From Hirudo medicinalis (taxonomy: Eukaryota; Annelida; Clitellata; Hirudinida; Hirudinidae): a stretch of DNA of 64,000 nt. Both the position numbers and the translations under genes were made by a program. The stretch covers positions 131,925 through 195,924 of the forward strand of contig MPNW01000031.1 of the NCBI GenBank assembly GCA_011800805.1. Reading direction: 5' to 3'. A model generated the notes under the pieces. That model ran no database searches, was not told where the DNA came from, and saw nothing but the letters and a program-made list of their open reading frames with translations. This document shows, in pieces, positions 24,174-34,887 of this stretch (position 1 is its first letter; every line of letters starts with the position of its first letter).

Positions 24174-25263
24174 ATCTGTTCATACTCATCCAAACGACTT
24201 TTGGACAGCATATATATGTTTTTATCGTAAATGTATTGAATGTCTCTTTTACTTTGATCTGACTGAAGCTTTGCTTTGCCTGCTTTACCTTGGCAAATAT
24301 TAAACCACTGATGTGCTATATAAACTCCAGGGGAATATGGTCTTCCACATACAACATTGCTTATTTCAATGAACCATCGTTGGAATGCATCTAGAAATGG
24401 CCAATAAACATATAGCTCAAATAGATCTTTTAACTACATCACAGTTTGTAAAAATGTTTGAAAGGTTGGAGTGAAACTTAAAATTTATTAATGAACACTT
24501 TTGATGTGTTGTATAATATTGAATAGTAATTATATGATTGATTTCATTGATTATTGTGTAAAACTTAGGTCGTAGTTTATTACAATTTTCAAATTACAAG
24601 GGTGTAGGCGGTAATAAGCGATATGAAGTGACATTCGTATGTCCAGCGTAGCGGCAGCGACAATGACGCCAAGACGAGTCCGCTACAAAGTTTATTTACA
24701 AAAACGGCAACAATGTTCCGACTGACTGCTGAGTAGCAGCTTAGCGAAAGAGTAGGAGAGAGAAGTGAAGAATGCCCTGACGTAGATTATCGATTTATTG
24801 TGAGCTGAATTGCTAAGATTCAACACCTGCCCCAAACACTCATAAATAAGCTGATATAATTTTTGTGTTTTTTTGTCTTATTCGGTTGTGACGTGGTCAG
24901 CACGTTCTCAAAGCTTCTAATTCGTATTATGTTTATTTATTAATAAATTAACAACTAAACTAGCTGATCTTGGTTGATTTGAAAGTTATGTGCATAAGTA
25001 TATGTATGTTTTTTTACATACAGGTAGGTAGGTTAGTTTTCAATGCAATCAACTCAAAACGAAATGAAGAAAAATCCTTCAATTTAGTGTGAGACTGTAT
25101 TGCTGGGTGTCAACACCTGTCCTAACATCCATAAATAAGCCGATACATTGCTCCGCAAGTCTGCTCAAGATGAACAGGCTAGTTTGGCAGATGGGACCCT
25201 TGCTTATTTTGTCTTTTTTTAAAATAAGATTACACAATATGTTTACAATAATTTTGTTATCAG
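24174..25263. other. intergenic between the EndoU copies
   Basis: Contains a diverged direct repeat of about 60 bp at 24798-24858 and 25087-25147. Both copies carry CAACACCTG and CATAAATAAG. The latter could be a TATA box for copy 2. A candidate ATG at 25170 lies just downstream. Confidence 0.5.
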
Positions 25264-27018
25264 ATCAGACGCAGATTTGTCTGAGGTATTCAGTCGTTTA
25301 TGGCAATTTGACGTAAACGCTTGTGAGCCAAACAGAGATTACGTTCTCAATCTACAAAGTAACTTAATTGAAATCAGTGCAATGAATTTAATTAATAACT
25401 AAAAATAATAAAATTTGCTCCACAGAAAAGGCAAGGGGACAAAGAGATCTTTCTAGCGAAAAATTATTCACTAAGTTCGACGAGCAAGTTCTTAGCAGGC
25501 CAACATATGCAGGTAAAATTCAATTATCTTTGTGTTTTGGTTTTGTTTGCTTATGTTTGTTTATAAAATCAAACCAAACTCATTCTTAGTTTATATTATC
25601 AACTAGGAAATTTCAAATTTTAGAAAGAATTTAGAAAACTATAAAATTATTTAAAATTATACATACCGCATTGTTTAAAAAAGGCAATGATTTTATTTAT
25701 GAGCCTTCCGCAAACTTCTTGACAACTATGAGGCGGATACAAACTCGCCTGAGGTGGAAACAGAAGAAGAAAAACAGGAAGAAAATGAATTTCTGACCGC
25801 CATCATGCAAACTGAAGTAATGAAAAAAGCCCATGCATATTTGAAAGAGAAGGAGAAAAGTTCTGTTGACGAACAAACCTTCAGAAAGCAACTGTACGAT
25901 ATCTGGTTCAGATTGTATAAGCGTAACAAATGCGATAAGTGAGTCTTTTGGTGAACTTATCTTTATTCCTGACATCTGTTAATTTAGAATGGAATATGTA
26001 GTACATACAAGCCAACATCTAAAAAATGTGCTTATGTCTACTGTTCGTACTATTACGCGAGCAGATGCAAAGGACCATCCCGATAATCCTCTAGCTGTGT
26101 GTAATCGCCAGTAATTTAGTAGATATCATCACTATAATTTTGCAGCATTTCTACCGGCAGGGGCGGCTCTAATACCTTATCCCCCTTAAATCCACCGCTG
26201 GGCAAGGGCAAAGAATTTCAGATAAATTTACCCATTATTTGGAGTGCTGTACGTGCCTGCATCGGTTTTGAAGACATTATAATCGCCCAAACATTTATAA
26301 AGCCTGTTTGGAGCACTTAGACTAAGCACCGCTTTTTTCCGCCGATGCGGACACACGCGATACAATTCACGCCAAATAAATGCCTAAATTCAATTTTTAA
26401 TAAATTATTTTCAGAGAAGTAAATTCTTCCGGATTTGAACATGTTTTTGTGGGCGAGATAAAAGATAACGAAGTAATAGGATTCCACAATTGGATTAGCC
26501 TTTACCTGCAGGAAAAACAAGGAACTCTAAATTACTATGGTTACTATGATGATGAAAAAGTAAGCCTGCCAACAGTATGACATCAGAATGGATTAGGGGT
26601 AAATTTTCAGCTAATTTGCAAAATTTTAAATTTTGTTTAGCCCCAAACCAATGGACGATCTTTGGAGTTATTGACGTTTCAATTCTCCTGGAGAGATGTT
26701 ATAAAACGAAGGAGCAGCAGTTTTTTTGGGACAAGCCCAGAATTGGAGATAGCCATGTATACCATAGCATTCCTTAGCAAAGAAGTGAAGAAGTCGGAAG
26801 AAGTGAAGAAGTCGGAAGAACTGAAGAAGTCAGAACAACTGAAGAAGTCGGAAGAACTGAAGAAGTCGGAAGAAGTGAAGAAGTCGGAAGAACTGAAGAA
26901 GTCGGAAGAACTGTTTGTTGCAATCAATGGTTTTCCCCTTCAACTGATAATTTGTCATCATGGAAAAGGCATAGGAACTGCATATCCAAAGTGTCTTTTA
27001 CCGACCAGATGTAATTGA
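25264..27018 (+). CDS. EndoU-family endoribonuclease, copy 2, with hexapeptide-repeat insertion
   Basis: Exons: 25264-25358, 25426-25512, 25704-25938, 26415-26559 and 26641-27018. All join in frame. The two central exons match copy 1 in length (235, and 145 versus 144+1). The N-terminal exon is uncertain: an ATG at 25170 could splice across a 47-nt intron with a weak GTCTTT donor. The conserved core is present: LWQFD...[36 protein letters not shown] (His), FHNW (His) and [14 protein letters not shown], with a lysine nine residues before the F. An 18-bp minisatellite (26788-26913) inserts seven [12 protein letters not shown] units into the C-terminal domain after AFLSKEV. Copy 1 has an ordinary short loop there. 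The domain then ends normally ([20 protein letters not shown]). It arose by tandem duplication with copy 1 and looks intact. Confidence 0.9.
26788..26913 (+). repeat. coding minisatellite, 18 bp x 7 (KKSEEL/V)
   Basis: Seven in-frame AAGAAGTCGGAAGAACTG-type units with few substitutions, encoding a charged helix-prone stretch inside EndoU copy 2. Confidence 0.97.
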
Positions 27019-27829
27019 TAATTAATTAGTAAGCTTCATTTCAGTCATTTTTTTTCAAAATAAAATGAAGCAAAAAGGGTACGTGCTCAATCACTTCAAC
27101 AAAATCAAACACAAGAAAAAATAACGGCAAAAACCACAACTTCCTAATGACTAGTTGTGAAATTTGAGTCAATTTAATTCTACAATATGAATATGCATTA
27201 AGCAGGGTGAATTTGAATTAAATCTTTTCTGAAAGATTGCATGCAACATGATAACAAACCCTTATGATATATTTGTAAATAAGGTTGTTTGATACAAATA
27301 TGAAAATATACCTTGAAAATATAAATATTTGAAGGCGATCTTGATTGGAAAATATGAGAATAGAGAAGTAACTCTGACAAAACAATACTTACATGGGCAC
27401 GCAAGCCATGATTTGAGGGTAAGTGTTATCGATGGTTTTATCTAGGAAACTTTAGAATTTCCTAAATGGAAAAGGTCTAATGACTAGTTACAAATCTACG
27501 AAATCTATTCAATCAGCTTCAATATTACACAAGAATAGAATATAAGTAATAAAAATATGAAAACACTGATTAAAAGTGTAACTATTATATCTTTGGCACA
27601 AAAGTAGGCCATTTTTGAAGATATGAACATGATTGTCATTGAGAATTCTGATACTGAATGAGAAAACAAATGACAGAAATACAAGAAATCACTGAAATCA
27701 GCAGATAGGTGTCTCAAAATATATTATAATTTAAGACCCACTGGCTAATTAAATTAGTTATGGAACCAAGATTCTTACATACATCCATATTTCAAGAAAT
27801 TCGAGGATTTCAAGAAAGTACTGAATGGC
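27019..27829. other. intergenic between EndoU-2 and MMD-like gene (convergent)
   Basis: AATAAA at about 27059 is a likely EndoU-2 poly(A) signal. Nothing else is recognised. Confidence 0.5.
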
Positions 27830-30240
27830 TTAAATGAGTAGATAGCGATATATGGCCAGGTAGTGGACCAGAGCCCCTGCAGTGACAAAACAGTGCCAAA
27901 CTGCATGGGCACATGGTAGAATTCCATCAGCTTTGAAGAAGAAAACTCCAAGTATATAGATGGCACCACCATAGGCAACATCAAAGAGGCCACTGGAATC
28001 CTTCTGTAAGGATTAATTAATTATGCAATGAATGATAATTTCAGTTAAGTTTGGCTGAAGAGATTGACATCCTTATTTCTAAAATGACATTCATTAGAGA
28101 ATAACTTTCCAATTGATTCTATGTTTAATAATAAAGTAATGAGGAATAACTGCATTGCAAATATTATTTATGTTGATTCCATTTATTTGTTGCACTATCG
28201 TAAGTGCCGCTCCTAAAAACGGTATCGATGTCATTGCAATATAGTTTAATAAGTAACAACATTACAGGCGTGCGGGTCGGCCGAACGGGTTGCGTTCGTG
28301 CGTGCGGTCGTAACAGCAATGGTCGTAATGTGTCGTGTTCGCAACCCAGCCTGCATCGCCAGGAAGCGCCCTCTGGTTGGGGGCGCCATGTAAATGATAG
28401 GTCGATTAAAAAGTTCCTTCGCATCCCTTTCGGACACAAGAGGCGCTCAAAAGATCCGCTAAATGCAAATGCAATATACTTAATTAAGAATTTAAAAACC
28501 TCAGCAATAATATGCTTTACCACTAGCAATAGAATAATGAGCTTACTATATCAATTGTCACAAGTGCAGGCAAAACACCAAGGCTGAGATAAAAGATGAC
28601 TTCAAGCCACTTGAATCTTAAAAACATTTTAATAAACATTTAAAAGGTTTTAGTCCCAAATGATCTTTAAAAATTTAGCACAAATATCAAATATCGAATG
28701 CGATCATTTTCATTAAATATTTTATGCAAATGTCGACAATCACCTCTCATGAACCTGCATTGGTAGACAATCCCCAGAAAGGCTGCGAGCCAAACTGCCG
28801 CAACGACGAAGCCGACCGCATTACCTTTGAAATCCCTGAGGATGAGCCAAGGTGTGTAGGAAGCTGCAATGAAGAGGTAAATGACTGCCCTGTCGCCAAG
28901 GTGAAACATGTTTTTCAGAAAGCTGTAAAATCAAGTTTACAAATTTCCATCGCCGATGAAATGGTCGATTCCGTGCTTTTACGAAGCGATCGTTATCAAG
29001 ACGTACTAAGACAAAATTCTTACCAGTTCTTTTGCTTCGCATAAGCAAGAAAATGAAAAATTGTAGAAACGCTGAAAAGAGACACAAGACAAACTCCATA
29101 TAGGGAAATGACCAAGAATTTCTTTAGACTGTCTGACAGTTGCAACATATTGTAAAATCCCAGAAGACTTGGCAAAATCCATATCTGGCATTATATTCAA
29201 TCAGTTAATGTTTATAATTAACTATGAGTCACTGAGTTCAAGTCCATCTCTGATTTGTAAACATTATCTGGTCCAACAGGCCATGTAATTATTTTATTAA
29301 AAATATTAATGATTATGTTATAGTTCAATTAGGCACAACTCCACATACTAACTGCATGAGTTATCATATTTGCAATGTGCTCCACTTTTGTTGGTTCATA
29401 AGCCTTACTTGATGACTGCATGTCCTTTGGTGAACTAACCACAAAATCATGTAATTAAAATATCCTAAATAACATCAAATGTTATTCTTATAAATAAGTT
29501 CAAAAATTGATACGACATAAAATATTATTATTTGTGAGCAAGTTAGCTCAGAGGGTTGCATGGGGTTGTAATGACAACATTCGTAACATGTCATGCTCTC
29601 AATTCAGCTTGCACTGCTATGTAAATGGTCTATATAAAGCACCTCTGATGCCATGCATGTGATGCTATCATAGGCACTTCCCCCCCAAACCCCTGTCAGT
29701 TTGCCCCTTGATATTTTTCCAAATTTGTACAATTCATAATAACTCATAGGTAATTTATTGATCATAATACATCTCCAGTACATTAGGAAAGCTTTCAACA
29801 TAAATTTATTACACATTATAAGATTCAATAATTGATTTACAAGTGCCTTTGCTTTCCAAGTATGTCTCTATGTGAAATTAATTGTTTGATGCTAATCCAT
29901 CATTACTATAATTTACTGTTTTAATATTTATGCAAAGATTTTTGAAAAAAATTGCCCCTAGACCGATTTTAAAATCCCGGCTACGCCATTGGACGCTATA
30001 CAAATGAAGTGCATTTACATTGTAAATGATGCGATTGTTTCCTGTTGTTGTGCATTGATGAGGCAGCACAGACTACAACCAAAAGCAGGCAAGAAGGTGT
30101 TTCACCGTTAAATACATACTTGCTAATACGTCTTTCAGGTGTAAGACGTTCGGTTATTTCAATTTTCTAAGCATAAAAAAATTAAAGCAAACTCACCCAG
30201 AGCTAGTGTAATGATCAGGATGGCCATGAGAGTTGCACAT
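27830..30240 (-). CDS. MMD: MMD-like PAQR membrane protein
   Basis: Six exons in phase: 30197-30240 (start), 29353-29434, 29024-29184, 28755-28922, 28547-28616 and 27830-28003. They encode 232 aa, against 238 in human MMD as recalled. PAQR10/11 proteins are seven-helix Golgi or endomembrane proteins with a zinc-binding core, linked to Ras signalling and macrophage activation. Matching segments are YEPTKVEHIANMITHA, LPSLLGFYNM, VCLVSLFSVSTIFHFLA (the STxFH zinc histidine), RAVIYLFIAASYTPW, FYLSLGVLPALV and the FFFKADGILPCAHAVWH helix with its two histidines. Only the first 20 or so residues diverge. MMD2 is not distinguishable from MMD here. Introns contain SINE copies. Confidence 0.92.
28262..28405 (+). 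mobile_element. tRNA-derived SINE copy, GC-rich
   Basis: GGTCGGCCGAACGGGTTGCG (A-box-like), GTGTTCGCAACCCAGCCTGC (B-box-like), then GGAAGCGCCCTCTGG and GGGCGCCATGTAAATG. It is the least decayed copy in the window, judged by retained CpG. Intronic in the MMD-like gene. Confidence 0.65.
29533..29690 (+). mobile_element. tRNA-derived SINE copy
   Basis: GAGCAAGTTAGCTCAGAGGG is a good tRNA-like A box. ATTCAGCTTGCACTGC and TATGTAAATGGTCTATATAA follow, then a tail with CCTCTGATGCCATGCATGTG that resembles the LINE tails of this window. Intronic in the MMD-like gene. Confidence 0.65.
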
Positions 30241-31798
30241 TACCACAATTAATAATCATAACAGCGAAACTAAAATAACGCGTAGCCTTTTGTTGAAGAA
30301 CACAATCGCAGCAGCTGCTTTATCAAGGAATGTAAACAATAGATATTTAATTCGGGAAGGAAACAATTCCTGGCATATTCTTTAAGAATATTTTAACATC
30401 AATTACATTTAACTTTTACAGGTACTTTATTTTATATAGTTTTATATTTTATTTTCCATAGTGATTGTGCAACGCTCCAAATGTTCCATAGTTATTCTCA
30501 TTAGGAAATTGCTAGTGAGAAACAATGCTCACCTGCGTCCTACAGGTAGAATGTGATGGATGAGATGGTGATAAAAGGTGAGTGTTAGTAAGTGAAATGC
30601 ATCACGAGCATGTGGACGATGCTTGTTGTCAACGTGAAACGTTGAAGTCTATTTCTAATGACGGAGTTTGAACTTTGTGGCGCTACGATAAAGTTTCAAT
30701 TTACACCAATTTGAAAAAGCGGGATGCTAATTTCAACAAATTTTTTTAAATTTTCCAAGAAACTTTAGATTTTATCATTGAGTGAATCTAGGAATTAAAA
30801 TATCATTAAAAGGTTTGTTGATCATTTCATTTTAGTGGTTTTGTGTTATTTTAAAATGTATCACAGAGAATATAAACCTTTATAAATTCTGTTTAAAATG
30901 TAAATGCATCTTTATGCAAACTAAAGTTCATATTTGCAGAAATTTTGAATGTACTAAATGGGTTAAGTTCAACGTATTTTCATTCGTTTGATGTTTGAAA
31001 GCCAAAATAAAAACAACATCGATTATGTAAATAAGTTAATTAGTCGACGTTGATAGAATTTTGAATATAGTTCCTTTAAGCTTTGGGGTAGTCCCCAAAT
31101 TGATGAACAGTGATGTGTATATATGGACATGTGCATGCACGTTTGTAGGTTACTATTGGATTAAGAACTAAAATTATTATCAATTAACTTTGCGTGAGTC
31201 ATGCAATTATGCAAAATTTACACCTGGTCGTTATGATAACCATGCACTCGAGCCGAGGTAGAAGTGGTAGAAATACTTGATGGAATTACTGAGAAGCTTT
31301 GTATTTGGACCATACTCGTCATAGCCGATCTCTTTTTTGTTGTTATCATCATCCCCAGTCCTTCTTATTGATTAACAATAAATATTGATGAGCGCGCCAA
31401 AACTTAACACATTCATAACCGACAACTAAGTCATACTGGTAAATGATTGGAATATATTCGTACGCATTGTTGCTTCACAAACATTGTTAACTCCGTTTAA
31501 TGTCGCAAACTAAATACTGTCTATCAATTTCGTGGATCTCCTAATAGCAAAAACAAATCGTGAATGAAAATAAATACGAATGGAACAATTGTCTATATAT
31601 ATTTATATATACATTTTCACTGTTACAGCATTTACTGCAAAGGATTAATCGATGAAACATTTTTTCAACTCGTTCGTTGACAATTAGAAGAAAACGAATT
31701 AAAAACAAAGAAACTATTTGTTGATCTTCAGACAATATCCCATTTCAAGTCAACCTACATTTTCAAAACGCTAATCAAAATTAATAAATTCGTCACAG
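30241..31798. other. intergenic, no gene supported
   Basis: AT-rich. It may hold the MMD promoter and any 5' exons of the membrane-protein gene downstream, but I could not support a specific exon. Confidence 0.4.
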
Positions 31799-31848
31799 CT
31801 CAATTTACTCGCCAGTCAGCTTTTTCTCTCGTTTTATGCGAAATTGAA

Positions 31849-34198
31849 ATGGATTTTCCAAGCGCCACAGGAGAGTTGAAAATAGACCGAAGTCAGGTCG
31901 ACAAAGCAAGAATTATCAGTATCGTCCTCATGTGCCTTGCAGCAGCCCTCCCAATCTTGATGGCCATCGTTGTCTATGCCTTATTGAGATATCGATCACT
32001 TCAGATGAAAAGGAAGAAGTTTGTAGATGATTGGAATGTGGCACGAATAAATTCTTACAGAAACAAAATTACCTCTCACAAGCATCCCATAAGTCATATC
32101 AGTTCCAGCTATCTCGATGCAAACTATCTTCCCGAGAAAGCCGATAATATCGAACTAAAACGTGTCAGTACTTCTCTGATTCCCGGCGAAATGTCTGTCT
32201 CAGCAGCGGAAAATCAAAGAACTTTGCAACACTTTAACGATGCGTATGTTGAAGAAAGCAGTATGGAGGAAGGATCCGAAAGTCTTACGACCAGGAGTGG
32301 CTCGAAATCTCAAGGAGCGTTTCACAAAAATCTTTTAATCCATCGAGCGTCCAGCAGAGCGAGCATTTCAAGCCAAACTACCAATGTCAAAAGTGCCATA
32401 GTGCAAATGTTAAATCCACAAAATAAACTCAGTCTGGAACGAAATAAGACCAATCACAACTTCAGAACATCAGCGCCACAAGAAAGTGAAACAATTTGTG
32501 ATCAAACGCCAACAAAAAAGGGTTCTGGAAAAGAAGGCGATGATGCAGTGCTAACTGTGCAACATCGCATTAGCCACGATATCAACTCCGTGAACAAATA
32601 TAACCGAATGGGCGACTTAAACCAAGTTAAGCCAAATGAATTTAGTTCTTCTGAAACTATTTTGAACCCACAGTTCTATACTGGTAGTATTGATCGGGTT
32701 GGCACTCACAAACTTTTGAGGACCAACTTCTTAGAACCAAACTGCAATCCATCGGAACAGATTGCGTGTTTTGAAAATGATAAGACAATATCCAGTCTGA
32801 TCAACACAGATGTCTTCTTCCAAAGTCAAAAAATAAGATCCGTGAAATCCCAGAAAAATAAAGAAATTCATTGGGAATTACCCGAAGTCGCAAAGTCGAA
32901 AGATGCTTTATTGAGCGAGCTGGACTATTTTGCCAGTCCAGTCATGAGTGAGGAAGAAAACAACCCTGTATTTGGCGGTAGAGTGTACAGCGATTCAACT
33001 CCAAAATCAAGCACGGACAATTTCTTGATGCCTTACCAAATTATAAAAAAAAAATCATCAGGACTTAGTTGGTGGTCACTCAAAAAACCTACTTTACAAA
33101 GAGAAACAAGAAAATCTCAGTTCAGAAAACGGTCTCAGAAGCTCTCGTGATTGGAGAGCGTTGGAATATTACAAGACTCATGGAGACATCTCATTGGAAC
33201 GAGATGGAACTACAGACGGCAACGACACACTTGATGAGGAGTGGCCAAAACTTCATAGATATCCTGGTGTGTTGGACTTGAACACAATTCTGGAGACCAA
33301 TGAAGGGGCTGGAAACGGCAAATCAAGAAATAATTCCAAAGATAAAAAAAAAATTGTCGATGAAAGAACAGAGTTCAGCTTGGAAGATCACATTCTTCCT
33401 CCTCCTCCCTCGTTTTGTGACTCTGACAAACCTGATCTTATTTTACCCAATATGTATCCAAAATCAAAACCGCTCCGGTTTTCTCCTCAATCCTTCAAAA
33501 GCTCCATCAATCCAAAGGCACTTTCCGAATCCTTCCCGCTTCAAGATTTCAAGACATCTCATGGAAATAATCACGATACAAGCAGAACAGATTCAGATTA
33601 TAATTTATTCGACAGTCTTCCAGAAGTCCAGGCGAAAAACAAATTTCTTGAACGCAGAACTTTATCCAGAAAAAATCGACAGAACTCCTCGCAACTCATT
33701 TTTAATAAAGACAGCATTCTGAAGGAAGAAGAGGAGCTAGCACTGAAATATTTTGAAGACGTCTGCAGAGAGTTGAGCAACGATTCACAAAACACATCCG
33801 AAAATGGAAGTGATGACAAACAGCCGATAGAAAACATAACCAACTACAGACCTTTCCCTCAAAAAAATTTCGATTTTAAGTCTTCATCTAATGCACCAGT
33901 TGCTCGAAATTTTAGGGAAGTTTATGCCGTTTCTACAACAAAACAATCTTCTGCGACTGGAGGTCAACTTCAACCTCCTAACTTCAGAATGAGCTACGAG
34001 CATCTATTATCTCCAGATTATCCTTATCAAAGGAGAAAAGTCATTTCATCAGAAATTAATGTCAATTCTAAAATAGCAGAAAATCTTTGGTCATCAAAAT
34101 CCGGTGCTAGCAAATTAATAACTACTAATAATGCCCTCAAGGGTGAAAGCATGAATGACAGTCAAGCGAGAGGTGGATGGATAGTTACTCACATGTGA
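31849..34198 (+). CDS. unrecognised single-pass membrane protein with long cytoplasmic tail
   Basis: Two open stretches (31849-33150 and 33161-34198) join if one A of the ten-A run at 33045-33054 is discounted. That gives 782 aa from the ATG. The frame is also open upstream to a possible splice acceptor at 31798, so an ectodomain exon could precede. Visible: a hydrophobic helix at residues 22-46 (IISIVLMCLAAALPILMAIV), then the basic RYRSLQMKRKKF. By the positive-inside rule the 730-residue remainder is cytoplasmic. The tail is Ser/Asn/Lys-rich, apparently disordered, with PPPPSF and SQARGGW near the end. There is no enzymatic domain, no signal peptide and no family I recognise. It is convergent with the TARP-like gene. 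A receptor tail or adhesion adaptor is conceivable, but nothing supports a choice. Confidence 0.7.
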
Positions 34199-34887
34199 AT
34201 ACTTCTCATTCTTAAACGTTGTGATGAAATTTATTACCTCAGGGATCGATTTTTGCTCAGACATATTCAGTTGTAAGCTAGTTAATAATAATAATCCGAC
34301 TGCTGATCTGCATGAAATTTTTACAGTTCGTAAATGTGTTTTAAAGAAAAGATTTTAAAACTATGTCTCTACTTCTGTCAAACAATGAGGTTATTCTGTG
34401 ACATTCTGTTATTTATTTGCATTTAAAACGAATGTCCTCGTCAGATATACGCCTAGATTTGTGCGAATATATCATGTCTTCGGTTGCAACAAACAAAATC
34501 TATTTAAACTCTAAAACATATTAAAAATATTATCGCTTGCACCAAGGAGCGAAGAACTAATCTACAGAGGCGGTTTTTATCGACAGTGTGAGAAACTAAA
34601 ACTGTCAAAAATATCACAATGGAATTATATACGCACGCTAATATATACACACTTTCAATGCAGTTGTTCGAAGACACGTTTTCGAGAACAGTGCAGGACA
34701 AACATTAACATTGTCGAGCAAAAGAAAACTGTTTGTAACTCGAGCGAGTGAAATGAGTCGGACTCCGGAGGCTGTTGTAGTAGTAGTATTTTATTAATGT
34801 CTTTTGCGTAACTAGATGATTCGGACAATTCTGGAGATTAAAAATGGTTTTCATTAAGAAGAGCCAGTAGAATAGATAGAATCAGAT
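34199..34887. other. shared 3' intergenic region of convergent genes
   Basis: Low-complexity AT-rich DNA. AATAAA on the minus strand at about 34790 fits the TARP-like mRNA end. Nothing else is seen. Confidence 0.45.

Noticed and set aside
26679..26927. Minus-strand SSSDFF repeat protein
   Set aside because: It is the reverse reading of the EndoU-2 KKSEEL repeat and lacks any gene structure.
28204..28587. 127-codon open frame rich in Arg
   Set aside because: It runs through the GC-rich SINE copy and an MMD exon antisense.
28724..29044. 106-codon plus-strand open frame
   Set aside because: It lies antisense over two MMD-like exons that are supported by homology and phase, so it is a shadow.
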